The notes: generated from the sequence alone by a model not told the origin. Counted from the first letter of the stretch, positions 21,701 through 30,870 are shown. The stretch: DNA of 64,000 nucleotides from Flectonema sp. DT1601 (GCA_964019425.1 OZ025834.1:440501-504500); one strand, 5' to 3'. A program made the numbers and translations.

Positions 21701-23342
21701 AAATAGTTTTCAGAAGACGCTAGTCACTGTAAATAATGCACTTACGGTAGCCCCACCAGCAATCCCGACATTGATGCCAGCAACGATTTCAAAGGTATCA
21801 CAATTGGCACCGCCGACTGTACTTCAAAAGAAGACACAAGTCATTGCAAATGATGAACTCACACAGGTCCCGCCGATAATTCCAACAATGATACCAACAC
21901 CAATTACAAATTTATCACAATCGACACCGTCAATTGTACTTCAAAAGAATACACAAGTCAGTGCGAGTGATGCACTTACACAGGCCCCGCCGATAATTCC
22001 AACGCTGATGCCAGCAAGGATTTCAAAAATATCACAATTAGCACCGCCGACTGTAATTCAGAAGAAGACACAAGTTATTGCAAATGAGACACCTACAATG
22101 GCCCCACCTGCAATCCCAACGTTGATGCCAGCAACGATCTCAAAGGTATCACAATTGGAACCTCCAACTGTACATCAAAGTGTGATTCAATCTATGAAAA
22201 CGATACAATTACCGATTGTATCACCATTGGATCTGGATCATAATGATGTGGATATGATCGATATGCCGTCACCAGCAACAGTACAACTGGATACGGACAC
22301 TGACATGGTAATGGAAACTATGTCACCAGAGACGCAGGAATCACCGGAGCATAGATATGCTGGCGTAATGACTCCATCCAAAGACAGGATGGAGTCACCA
22401 CCAATAACTCCGATTAAGATTAAGACTCCACTGAAAATAAAGACGCCTCTGAAGATCGAAACTCCGACTAAAATAATTCCACAAACCCAACAAGCATGTT
22501 GGGATGGAAAGAACCTCGAATTAATACGAAGTTTGTCAAAAGAAAGACAGTTGGAGAAAATAGTCACCACATACAGACTAAGATCAACTACACCACAAAC
22601 AGTAGCCAGGAAGATGGAAACACCACCTACTGTAAGCAGTAAAGCCACGAATTCCGGAACAACAATACCGATTACACCACAAAAGGTATCAAGAGTACTA
22701 ACATACACAGATACAGAGAATATCGGTAAAACTTGCAAATATTGCAATAAATCCTGGAAGTCATTTATTGACCATATCAATAAATGTGGAATATTCAGAG
22801 CATCAAAAGAATATCCAACATATGTTGATGAAGATGATAACACTTCATTTACGGTCACTGAATACAAAACGGATCCTCGAAATAGTATTGTAACTGTTAC
22901 AAAAGATGAGACAGAAACTCATATGTTATCTATCAAAAAGAATGGCAAGTTGGCAACACAAACGGTCGCTGATGAACCAGAGAGAAGCAGTAACAAGAGA
23001 CTGAACTCACAGAGTCCAATGCGAATTGTGAGAATCAAAAAATACCTGAGCAACCGGAAAAGGCTTAAAAATGAGTGTACTGAACATAAGTTGGCACAGA
23101 AAATGAAACTTAAAGAAGTACAAAAACAGAAATTAGCAAAGGGAAAGGAAAAGAAGAAACTGAAATTGGTAAAAAGACTCAACTCGCAGAGTCCAATGAG
23201 ACCGATGCTCAGAAGAAATACTCGAAAGAAAAGAAGCAAACAAGATGAACATGATTCTTCAGATGATATGAGTATTTCACAGAGATCTTCAACTCCAGAT
23301 ATCCCTGATGCTAAGGAACAATTATCAGACTTTGATAATTAA
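18711..23342 (+). CDS. Penelope-like reverse transcriptase fused to protease-like domain and C2HC zinc finger
   Basis: 1543 residues from the first ATG; the frame is open upstream to 18591, so the true start is unsure. RT motifs run in order: KMHKDPPKFRFIAGTSN; YDFSDMYTNLPH (motif A, Asp near 192); GIPMGSQCSPHIANLY (motif B, near 278); FRYIDDFLIF (motif C, 323-332); VFLGMRIRL. The DFSxxYTNLPH and IPMGS forms are those of Penelope-like elements. Residues about 690-860 resemble a papain-fold protease: GECGWATVNF with Cys707, and HYIVFI with His812. This domain call is tentative. Residues about 990-1160 are proline-rich degenerate repeats around PPIIPTLMPA. A C2HC finger has Cys1342, Cys1345, His1355 and Cys1359. 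The basic tail twice carries KRLNSQSPMR. I see no GIY-YIG endonuclease. Confidence 0.85.
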   Translation: MDVIDEFKQVQKELKEIKKHLIFTRIDKTTHDLAVCCKKYYNTKLNEHIGNRIVYAEVPKDQINPTMKRIEDINKKHGFRNTENLPYLYGNPKMHKDPPKFRFIAGTSNKTLDVKYINSKVMPAPFTATTDMSKEMSGILKTFMEIVKKAEKVEYETTNIRKYFIIQNVDEVAQYIKSNYSTLQQMKVKTYDFSDMYTNLPHDKIKKVINELISKYMDGQIMVRDKRSGIGKDFYLDKSYDKDVQVAYEESKVKELLSTILSNAYIKNGELMLKQSHGIPMGSQCSPHIANLYCFGIEKQWVENVISQKGIGAAINNKIIFRYIDDFLIFSHNDPSPPPSEMYKMSYTDTSMGNNDVVFLGMRIRLEERPRGHPFVRLSIWDKENLFNFQPIKYTSSESNAPKSLGPGILKGAMYRAATNINNDFDLYLEIEKVLYRLRSRGYSKNSLFPQYKDFVLGTYWDFPKQRESLHHHFFEINRKYDNGRPVSKEKQTIQQHYKVNGRDDIYNMLLDKRIGYAKLRRNDNTLVTSFKIASQAIIKNKKECQQCKAIISDDTESLVNDINIKYHTGIFKTAKFYKEFKEILPINVSILSYKKGITTRVVVNKDNNHECHMLIGCTEGGFFFPITARYTEKEIQSQLLEKKDPEKSDIADNTSKDLKVVQKEQKSEESGKTEVPNDDYWSTFIDNKFPITMHTQPAEGLRSGECGWATVNFIADHLKTERIRISKMFKIQFRLAEQELKLIGENLMFSFNPDGWFHQIVIYETIRIYLGLEVTHVTTHEQLKTITVGPTEQETIVIPYIIVSRRAAYTHYIVFIDINSKYKGFDIINPTPDCNGIEDIMTKYPLKEYEYHVVMKTTKDIPPIDLSALAITESPAKDNSTTKTTEVEIKKFTDEEDVTDLETMISAIEKADKMKPKSTPGKVNKIEIRAVSPPKICQDNIPTLYISPMVKIPPLPVLLSPVLPRPSIIPMTIPITIPKIIKMEPSVMQKIISLPSNSFQKTLVTVNNALTVAPPAIPTLMPATISKVSQLAPPTVLQKKTQVIANDELTQVPPIIPTMIPTPITNLSQSTPSIVLQKNTQVSASDALTQAPPIIPTLMPARISKISQLAPPTVIQKKTQVIANETPTMAPPAIPTLMPATISKVSQLEPPTVHQSVIQSMKTIQLPIVSPLDLDHNDVDMIDMPSPATVQLDTDTDMVMETMSPETQESPEHRYAGVMTPSKDRMESPPITPIKIKTPLKIKTPLKIETPTKIIPQTQQACWDGKNLELIRSLSKERQLEKIVTTYRLRSTTPQTVARKMETPPTVSSKATNSGTTIPITPQKVSRVLTYTDTENIGKTCKYCNKSWKSFIDHINKCGIFRASKEYPTYVDEDDNTSFTVTEYKTDPRNSIVTVTKDETETHMLSIKKNGKLATQTVADEPERSSNKRLNSQSPMRIVRIKKYLSNRKRLKNECTEHKLAQKMKLKEVQKQKLAKGKEKKKLKLVKRLNSQSPMRPMLRRNTRKKRSKQDEHDSSDDMSISQRSSTPDIPDAKEQLSDFDN

Positions 23343-23443
23343 AAACACTTTCTACATTTATTGTAGAAAAGTGCTCCACTAGTAGTGAGCTACGAACTAG
23401 TAACAGCAAAAAATATGTTTTTTTTATTTATGAACATGAAACA
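23343..23443 (+). ncRNA. Hairpins immediately 3' of the retroelement ORF
   Basis: Directly after the stop codon lie CACTTTCTACA (23346-23356) and TGTAGAAAAGTG (23362-23373), an 11-bp hairpin with one bulge. Two ACTAGT hexamers follow and can pair with each other across AGTGAGCTACGA. These are probably part of the retroelement 3' untranslated region. Confidence 0.4.
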
Positions 23444-23444
23444 C

Positions 23445-23580
23445 AAAGTAACTACATTCCAGTCCTGCAAACTGGAATGACTCAGTCTCAACATTTGACT
23501 GACTTACTTCTACACCATACTGATGAGAGAGAATAGAGGTAAGAGGTATATGGATTACTCTCGAAACCTATAGTTACTTT
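23445..23580 (+). ncRNA. Four-helix structured RNA with hammerhead-like core, retroelement 3' region
   Basis: Four perfect helices can form together. P1 is AAAGTAACTA (23445-23454) with TAGTTACTTT (23571-23580). P2 is CATTCCAGT (23455-23463) with ACTGGAATG (23471-23479). P3 is TCAGTC (23482-23487) with GACTGA (23497-23502). P4 is GAGAG (23527-23531) with CTCTC (23558-23562). P4 is flanked exactly by CTGATGA (23520-23526) and GAAA (23563-23566), which are the two conserved core strands around stem II of a hammerhead ribozyme. A standard stem I and cleavage triplet are not obvious, so self-cleavage is not established. Penelope-like elements are known to carry hammerhead motifs. Confidence 0.6.
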
Positions 23581-23584
23581 AATA

Positions 23585-23830
23585 TGCTAAGTTGCGCATC
23601 ACCCTTAGTCACTGTATTTAAAACTAATGTTAAATTATCTTTATGTTTTTATGATACAACACAGTTGTAATTTTTACAAAATCGAACATACATCCCCCCT
23701 CAACTAAGTTAAGCATCACACCTAGTCACTGTATCTCAGAACTAATGTTAAATTATCGTTATGTTTTTTATGATACAAAACATTTGTATTTTACGTACAA
23801 AATCAAACAGTTAACCCCCCTCAAGTGAAG
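23585..23830. repeat. Two tandem copies of a ~120-bp retroelement-end repeat
   Basis: Unit 1 (about 23585-23703) and unit 2 (about 23704-23824) both read CTAAGTT..GCATCAC, TAGTCACTGTAT, ACTAATGTTAAATTATC and TATGATACAA, then end in a run of C followed by CTCAA. Single diverged copies lie at 2815-2935 and 12950-13035, with partial ones at 15525-15570 and 34275-34345. The following gene starts within 50 bp of the second unit. Confidence 0.85.
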
Positions 23831-23877
23831 GGTTGGAAAGTATTATCAATTCATTAATTACCAACAGTAACGGAATA

Positions 23878-25018
23878 ATGATGGAAAATGTGCTGCAGGT
23901 TCTGCAGGTTGACAGGATCATTGATATTTTGAAAATTGAAAAATTACGGCATACAAGATTATTTATGCCTAGCTGGTACGAGATGTACTTAGTTGATGGT
24001 AGAGCGTGTGGTGATGAAGAAGAGGAGAAAGGTTTACCTGACGGAAGTAATTTCGAGGATGATTCTCAGGAAAAGTTTAATATCGCACCCGTTGTGTTTG
24101 GTGCTATTGCTCTGATCACTTGCATTCCACAAATATTAGGACAAGGGGTAGAAAGTTTTTGGGCAGCAGCGAAAGAAAGAGTTGGAATTCATTCTCTTAG
24201 ACACTACCGAACATTGTACATGGCGGGTGAGTTAGAGCACTTAGAGTCCATATCTGGTATTTTGAATACTGTCTGTCAGGATAGAATGTTTTTAGTTTGG
24301 GGGATTCTTGCGACCTTCACTCACGGAATCACAAAGAACTTAACATGTGAGGGATGTGATGATGAAGATAGAGAAGACTTCACAGCAGGTGAAGGTACCG
24401 TCCGGATATACGACCGCGAAGACAGTGCCGCTGAAATGATTGCTCGCCACGCAACAGAACCAGCACCTGGTAGTAGTTTCCACTCGACCATGGAGTCTGG
24501 TCCTGGATTCGCCCTCACGTATGCTCTTACTTTGCATCCAGGTGATTACAGAAGATTTTTATCTGTAGTAAGTGATGGCTTATGTACTCATGTTATTAAA
24601 GAGCTGCCTTCCTATGCGGAAGGCTCTGTTGGGACTACTGACCCGGATGCAAAAATGAAGATCACGAACGTCCAAACAGGTCGAATTAAAGATTCCATCC
24701 CAGTAACTCATCACACCGTTGGTATAATACTTCGGTCTTCTGATGATGATGACTCTACTGATGTTGCGACAACATCGTATGAAACGATGGAAGTACGTCA
24801 CAGTTCAAGAGTGTTTTACGTATTCGCAAAACAAGTAAATCAGATTCCGTTCTGTGATGAATTCTATCACATGGAGGACGTGGATCTTCCTGATGCTTCC
24901 GAATTACTCGTTGAATTCATCAACATCACTTCTAATCAGGAAAAGGAAAATCCTCTTGAAAGTTTGTATGTTATCTCTTTGTATTTTTATTGGAGTATTT
25001 TTGCACAAGGCCGTGCAT
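23878..25018 (+). CDS. Hypothetical acidic protein, probably spliced at its 3' end
   Basis: I do not recognise this protein. The frame is open from 23833, but the first ATG is at 23878 (MMENVLQVLQ), just after the retroelement repeat. It runs to a stop at 25041, for 387 residues. Visible parts are a short hydrophobic stretch VVFGAIALITCIPQILGQG, a cysteine pair CEGC before an acidic run, and an Asp-rich DDDDSTD stretch. The last about 25 codons (YVISLYFYWSIFAQG onward) look like read-through into an intron. A GTATTT donor near 24993 in phase 1 would join in frame to the acceptor CAG ending at 25232 and so to the exon listed next; another donor, GTATGT near 24966, has the wrong phase for that acceptor. 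The 3' structure is therefore uncertain. Confidence 0.6.
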
Positions 25019-25060
25019 TCAGAGAATGTGAGATGTTTTAGGCACGGTCTTTTTTTTTTT

Positions 25061-25197
25061 CATCTCGAAGGAGTGTTTTACGAGCGAAAGGGAATTGTGT
25101 CAGCGCAACGTTAACACTCCTTTACTTTATAGGCCTTGTTTCCGGTTGCGAACAAACAAAAACAAAGTGTGAGAATTATTTAGTGAGGTGCCGATTC
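25061..25197 (+). repeat. Dispersed structured repeat, copy 3 (possible small RNA)
   Basis: Diverged copy of the 11871 and 16013 family, closest to 30871 (CATCTC, CGAGCGAAAG, GAATT, GCAACGTTAACRC, GTGTGAGAATTATT). The second hairpin is kept with changed bases (CTTGTTTCCGGTTGCGAACAAAC). It ends GTGCCGATTC and is followed by a T-run. It lies inside the putative last intron of the gene at 23878. Confidence 0.45.
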
Positions 25198-25232
25198 TTT
25201 TTTTTTTTCTCTCTAAAAAATTCAAACTAACA

Positions 25233-25589
25233 GGAGTTAACCAAGAGTCCAGAATAATACCACAAATCCCACTGCCAAATTCCGCTTTTGGACAACAGGG
25301 AATGATCGACGACATTGGTAGACGTGACGACATGAAAAACTCGGCAGAAGATTTGGAAGGAGGCGGTGCGTACCAAAACGAAACAGATGACAATTTTTAT
25401 CCTCACTGTCCAAATTCAGGAAACCTCTCAAATAGAACAATTATGAGCTCAATGATTGGAGGATCAGCAGATTCTAGTAATGCAACCCTACCTGTTTTAA
25501 ATCAGTCTTTTGTTGATAATTATTGCCTTGATGATTCGAATGCTGGATCTCTGTTTACGGATGACCTGCTTTCATGTGCGACGGATTAA
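25233..25589 (+). CDS. Probable 3' exon of the gene at 23878 (hypothetical)
   Basis: An open frame follows the acceptor-like AACTAACAG. It encodes about 118 acidic, Ser/Asn/Asp-rich residues including GVNQESRIIPQIPLPNSAFG, LEGGGAYQNETDDN and a C-terminal DDSNAGSLFTDDLLSC before the stop. Codon use and composition look coding and fit the acidic protein upstream. There is no good ATG near its beginning, which favours an internal or terminal exon. It could instead be a separate small gene. No domain is recognised. Confidence 0.45.
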   Translation, partial: GVNQESRIIPQIPLPNSAFGQQGMIDDIGRRDDMKNSAEDLEGGGAYQNETDDNFYPHCPNSGNLSNRTIMSSMIGGSADSSNATLPVLNQSFVDNYCLDDSNAGSLFTDDLLSCATD

Positions 25590-27450
25590 TTAAATATATT
25601 TTTGATTTTTTGTTTTTTGATTTTCCGTCTACCATGAGTGCCTTTCTCGTAGATGTGATATATTCTTCATTCGTGTTGACTGAGTCTTTGAAAGTTGTAG
25701 AATCCAATGAAAAAAAAAAAAATCTCCTTTTTTTTTTTTTCTTTTTTTCATTTTGCGTTAATTTTTCAACAAATAGTCGTTCATTTATATTGATTGGTTT
25801 CCCTTTGGTAATTGTCATCTGTTTTGTTTTTGGTACTGTGTTCTCGGCTTGTTATACTTATTTAAGTATTGTTAGCTGTTTTATAAAATTGGTATGTTTG
25901 TTTGTTTTGTGATATAATTGAATACAAAAAAAAAAAAATATAAAAAAAACAGCCTCCCTCCGCATAGTAGACTGGTAACTTTCGCAAATTAACAAACTAG
26001 TGTTCGGTGATTCTTGTCGCCGTCTTGAGAAAGATAGATGAGAGTAGACTATAATTGCTGTCACTTTCTTGCGGGATGCTTACCGTAGTCGCTTTTTAAA
26101 AAGATTCTTCTTTTTTTTTTCCCCTTATTCGTCGCAGTAGTTTTCATGTGTAGTTATGATTCTTGTGTTTTGAAATTAATTAATAATTTTTTTCAGACAA
26201 AACAAAAAGGGGGAAAAAAAATAAATAAAAAGGGGAGGAAAAAAGACTTATTAGGGGGAGGATTCTGTTCTTCTTCCTTTTTTTTTACCCTTTTTCTTTT
26301 TCTGTTGTTTTTTTTTTCTTTCTTTTTGCGTTGTTTGGCTGTTTTTTTTTTTCCCCATTAACAAGAATTCTTTTTTTTTCTTTGTCGTTATCGTTCGTCA
26401 GCGTTTTATTCCCGAGAAGTCCCTTTTTTTTTTTTTTAAAAAAAAATTACACTTTTTTGTTTATTTATTTTTTATTCGAGCCAGCTCAAATATCAGTGCA
26501 ATCCGGAATGAGTGTGGGGTACGTGTTATGTACATATATTAGGTTTTTATTATCTCGAGGTTTGGATCGAAAAAAGGAAAAAGTTATTTATTTGTATTAT
26601 GGAATTATTGTGGGGTGCGAAAACATTTTCTCTTTTTTTTTTTTTTTTTTTTTTTAATTCTTTTCTCCCCTTTTCTTTAAAAAAAAAAAAAAAAGTTTTT
26701 TCGGACAATTCTCGTCCACACGACTTTTTGTTTAACATGTGGACTCCTTCGTAGAGGGCGCATCATTTTACTTTGTTGAAACCGGAATCAATTTTATAGT
26801 TAGAAAATGTCAGAGAAAAAAAAAAAAAATGAATAGCCAGCAGTCTGCGTTTTTCAAAAATTTTTTTTGACTATCAGTCCCCTCTTGTGTAACATTCGAG
26901 GGTGAGGGGGAAAAGAAAAAAAGAAGGATGAAAAATATTCTTCCAACTTGCGCTGTATTAACAAAAAACAAAAAGGAGTGCAATGCGCACTCAAAGTTAC
27001 CATTTGAACTCTGAACGGAAGAGGAGAGAGCACTTTTCTGAATTACCCTTCCGTAAGCTAATAAATAAGTAAATAAAACATAACATAGATTGCTCTCAGA
27101 ACCTAATAATTACTTCGAGGTTTTCTGTACTATTAATGAAAGTCAAATCATGGGGGGGGACTTGCACGGATGTACATGTGTGGTATTCTTTTAAACATTG
27201 TCAAACCTCCCGTGTATTATTTATGTATCACTTAGCCTTTGTCCCGTAATTCTAATTTTTTTTTCTTTTTTCCCCTTTCCCAGAATTTTTTTTTTTTTTT
27301 TTCCCATTACTTAGTTGATCCTCATGCTTACGGTTTTTTTCTCTTTTTTTTTATTAATTGTAATTATTGAATTGTTAATTCTCATTCAAGAATCATACAC
27401 AATGCGATGTGGTCAAATAGATGAACTTTACCAATCCAGATGAGTAGTGT
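25590..27450. other. Intergenic, homopolymer-rich
   Basis: No gene supported. The open frames seen here consist of Phe or Lys runs from T and A tracts and are not coding-like. Near 27090-27120 a short fragment (CTCTCAGAACCTAATAATTAC) resembles the retroelement 3' repeat. Confidence 0.5.
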
Positions 27451-27562
27451 AGTGACATAGGGGGTGTAGTTATAGGTGGGAGGTTTACCAACAATGAAAT
27501 ACCACTACTCTTATCGTCGCTTTACTTATCCAATGATGGGGGAACGGCAGCTGCCGGAAGAC
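27451..27562 (+). rRNA. 28S rRNA-derived fragment (partial)
   Basis: Identical over its first 70 bases to the fragment at 15577 (TGACATAGGGGGTGTAG, GGTGGGAGG, AATGAAATACCACTACTC). It continues correctly into TTTACTTATCCAATGATGGG and GGAACGGCAGCTGCC, which overlaps the fragment at 3533. It ends about 75 nt before the cyclin start codon and lies on the same strand. Confidence 0.88.
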
Positions 27563-27635
27563 AGCGACGGTCACCATTATCTCTGTTGTTATTATTTAGT
27601 TATATTTTTATTATAATAACAGTAATCACCCAACT

Positions 27636-28328
27636 ATGAGAGGACAAGATAGGGAACTCTCGCTTTTGGTTGAGGGATTTGCGATTGAGCTGAAGGCGGC
27701 GGCGAAGTCTGGAGGAGATCAACAAAGCGGTTGTGGCATCTTCGATTCTACGAACGAACATAAATTACCGTCAGTTGACCTACAAATCTATCTCAAGAGA
27801 TGGGCTAAGTACACAAGATCAGCATCTGAGTGTTTTACTCTGGCTGCAATATATATAAAGAGGGTAGGGATACTACTCACGCCATGCAGCGTTCACAGAG
27901 TCGCTTTTACAGCATTGATGCTTGCCAGTAAATACGTTGATGATTTTTATTACACAAATTCATATTATAACGTCGTTGGAGGAGTTTCTCTGAAATCTGC
28001 GAATGCTATGGAGAAATTATTTTTAACTCTGATTCACTGGGATCTGTACGTGTCAGAAGATGAATACCAACACACATTTAAAACACTCTGCAGAGTAGCT
28101 GAAAAAAAGCAACTCAGTAGTAGTAGGGGATGCATATTGCCAAACTATCAGCACCATGTCAGTGACTTTGATTTTGTGTCTTCTGATAGCGAAACCTACA
28201 GTGATAGCGAACATGACTTCGATAGTGATATCAGACTTGATGATTTTACGTCTAAAGTCGATCACAATAAATCACTATTCTCACAGTCGGCTAAGAAGAT
28301 AATGTCCCTGTTTGGACTACAGAAATAG
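27636..28328 (+). CDS. Cyclin of the PHO80 / P- and U-type family
   Basis: A single exon of 230 residues. A cyclin box covers about residues 48-160. Key strings are SASECFTLAAIYIKRV, then CSVHRVAFTALMLASKYVDD followed by YYTNSYYNVVGGVS and NAMEKLFLTLIHWDL. The YxNxYYxxVGG element is diagnostic of PHO80-like and plant CYCU/CYCP cyclins, which bind PHO85/CDKA-type kinases. The C-terminal 60 residues are acidic and Ser-rich (SDSETYSDSEHDFDSD) and probably disordered or phosphorylated. The ATG follows a 28S-derived fragment within 75 nt, so the promoter and 5' UTR must lie within or just past that debris. Confidence 0.93.
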   Translation: MRGQDRELSLLVEGFAIELKAAAKSGGDQQSGCGIFDSTNEHKLPSVDLQIYLKRWAKYTRSASECFTLAAIYIKRVGILLTPCSVHRVAFTALMLASKYVDDFYYTNSYYNVVGGVSLKSANAMEKLFLTLIHWDLYVSEDEYQHTFKTLCRVAEKKQLSSSRGCILPNYQHHVSDFDFVSSDSETYSDSEHDFDSDIRLDDFTSKVDHNKSLFSQSAKKIMSLFGLQK

Positions 28329-30654
28329 TCGATTGTAAGAAAAACCTTTACTTTTTTTTTTGATACATATTGTAGTGGGTTTTTTTAAAAAAAGGAAAAG
28401 ACTTGTAACGTATCAAAAAAAAAAAAAACAAAAAAAAGAAAAGAAAACAACAAATTGACGCAACTCGGTAAAAATAGACCGCCGCCGTCGAGAGTTCAAC
28501 GAGATGCACCATCCGCTGCAATGCAGGTTGGCGTCAAATTGACAGGTTGCGCACTTACGTATGGTGTAATTCATCTATTGTTGTTTTCATCCCCTCGTTA
28601 GATTTTCTTTTTCTTTCCCTCAACTAATTTCAAAAAGGGGTTCAATTTTCAAAAGGAGACTTTTGTGAAGAACCTCTCGGTACAACATAACCCCTCACGC
28701 ACCCGTCTTTCCCTTCTATAAGTTGTTCTCTCTTATTTATGTTCATTTATTCTATTTAGTTTGTTTGTTTAGGTTTTGATGGTCTTTTTTTTTTTTTCTT
28801 TTTCTTTTTTTACTCCCCTTTTCCCCAAAACTAAAAACACCAAAAAAAAAAAAAAAAGAAAAAAAAAAAAAAAAAAGAGGGTTTTAAAATAAAAATGAAT
28901 AAAAATGAAGAAATTAAAAATGACTCAGTTTTTTGAGTGTAGTTGTGTCGTTAACGAAATCAAAACACCCAAGTTGTCTAAATTTTTTTTCCCCCCCCCA
29001 TCCAATACCTTTTTACTCTTTTATCTCGTTCACTCTTTTCTTTTAAAAAAAAAAAAATGAAAAAGGAAGCAATATATTTCCTAAAGACGATTGAATTCAC
29101 TGATTTTTTAATTTTTAGTCACATTGTGAAGTACCATACCCACCAAACAATTAAAACAACAACAACAATAACAACCTTTCAAACTGCTGTGCTGTTTTTA
29201 ATTCTTCTTGTGTTTGAGGCTTACTATTTAGGTGTTTAGGACCCTTCCCTCCCTGTTGGTATTTCTTTTACGTAACAGCTAGGGTTTGGTTAGAACCGTT
29301 ATTTTGTAGTTGCCGATTACAAAAGTTGATTTTTTATATTTAAGTACAGTATCAAAAAAAGTTATCGAAAAAAAAAAAAAAAAAAAAAAAATAAGGTTAA
29401 AGTTAGGCATTGCTGTAGTTCATAGTTTCTATAGTGTGTTGCGATGGTTGTATTTTACAGATCAATCAAATAAATTACTCACACAACCCAATATTTCAAT
29501 TTACTTGTATTCCCTTTATTAGGGAATTATATTTATAGTGAGATAGGGATTACTCAAGGATGGTTGTTTATCGCCGTTTTTTTTTTTTTTTTTTTTGTCC
29601 CCTTCCTTTCCCCAAGTTGACTCGAACAGTGAAATCTACCTGTTGCTTGTATTGTCAACTTTTTACTACTTATTTTTTTTTTAACCCACATTTAAATCAA
29701 CATTGATTGTCCTCAACATAAATAAAATTTAAAAAAAAAAAAAAAAAAAAAACATGTCTTTACAATAATAACACACAAGTCAAAAGGGTAAAGAGAACAG
29801 TCGGAGGAGCTGTCGCAGCCCTTACTATATATTGTAGTAGACTTTTGACAATGAGTTCATTTTTTTTTTTTTTTTTTTTTTTTTTTCCCCCTTCGCTGTT
29901 GTGTTATAAAAAAAAAAAAAAAAAAAAAACAAAAAAAAAAAAAAAACAGACGATTCCCTCCCTCTGGGAGAGGGATACCAAAACCTCAATAGAAATATAA
30001 TAATAAATCGATCTGCTTGGGATTGTTGAAAGCAGAGTTTTCTGCTGTTTTTAAGTAGTGGAGAAAGGGGCAGTTGCTGCTCTCTCATTTTTTTTTCCCC
30101 CAATCGCATCCGTCAAAAAAAAAAAAAAAAACGCCTGTTTTTAAACCTCTGAACAGCGTGCTGATTTCTGGCTGCCTGACCTGAAAAGGTGATATTTTCT
30201 TTGAAGAAGAAAAAAAAAAAAAAAACAAGGAAAACAAAAAAGACAAATATTATTTGTCATGTTTGTTTTCTTTTCCAATTGCTAGTCAAGAATTTTATTT
30301 AGTGTGTTATGATTTTCGGTCACACATTTTATTTGTATATTTCTTTTTTTTTAATTGTAGAAGGCGTGTTCCCTATTTACTGCCCACTTCTCGTTTAAAA
30401 AGAAAACAAATTACTATTTTATACGAAATGCGCAATGTTTGGATAATTTCCACAGCAAGCTCATTTACGGCATATTGGTAGTTATTTGCTTCGTCCAATT
30501 CAAACACGAGAAAGGGAGGGGGAAAAAAAAAAAACATTGCCAAAAGGTAAGCGGCGCGTCTTATTTAATCAACGTAGCGGCTACTGTTTTAAAAAAAAAA
30601 AAAAAAAAGAAAAAAAAATGGTCTGCATCACCATCTTAACCTCCAAAACAAGAT
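28329..30654. other. Intergenic region without supported genes
   Basis: Nothing coding is seen beyond low-complexity frames made by A and T runs (for example 29851-29886 T-rich and 29909-29946 A-rich). Confidence 0.45.
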
Positions 30655-30755
30655 TAGGATCTAATTACGTTGCTGTTGTCCTCGTAGCTCTATTGGAGTT
30701 AATCCGATGCTCTGTAGTTTGCTGTATCAGCGATGTGCAATACGCAATGTAAGTG
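30655..30755. repeat. Truncated third copy of the 13941/14415 repeat
   Basis: About 100 bp matching the 3' part of the segmental duplication (ATCTAATTACGTTGCTGTTG, ATTGGAGTTAATCCGATGC, TTTGCTGTATCAGCGATG). It ends before the TATC/GATA palindrome, which is here reduced to CTTTATCTATTCTATCTC. It shows that the sequence is dispersed and not only locally duplicated. Confidence 0.9.
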
Positions 30756-30870
30756 ACTTCTTTATCTATTCTATCTCTTAGTTGTAAATTTTGTTCTTCT
30801 TGACCACCTTTCTCCGCGCAGCGGGCGATTCATCCGTGTTACTTATTCTCCGTTTTTTTTTTATTTTTTT

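Larger units (their letters stand above)
18300..23832 (+). mobile_element. Penelope-like retroelement, apparently intact ORF
   Basis: The 5' boundary is uncertain (18300-18540) and the 3' boundary is near 23832. The element holds one uninterrupted ORF with all reverse-transcriptase catalytic motifs. The string CCCCCCTC..AAGTGAAG occurs both near 18541-18558 and at 23815-23830, as if flanking repeats bound the ORF. Sequence from both flanks recurs as solo fragments elsewhere in the window (12216-12260, 13065-13118, 2785-2935, 12950-13035, 15453-15570, 34210-34345). The family call rests on Penelope-type RT motifs; no LTRs, integrase or capsid-like region are seen. Confidence 0.72.

Noticed and set aside
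22238-22867. 209-codon ORF on the minus strand
   Set aside because: Antisense shadow of the biased codons in the retroelement's repeat region.
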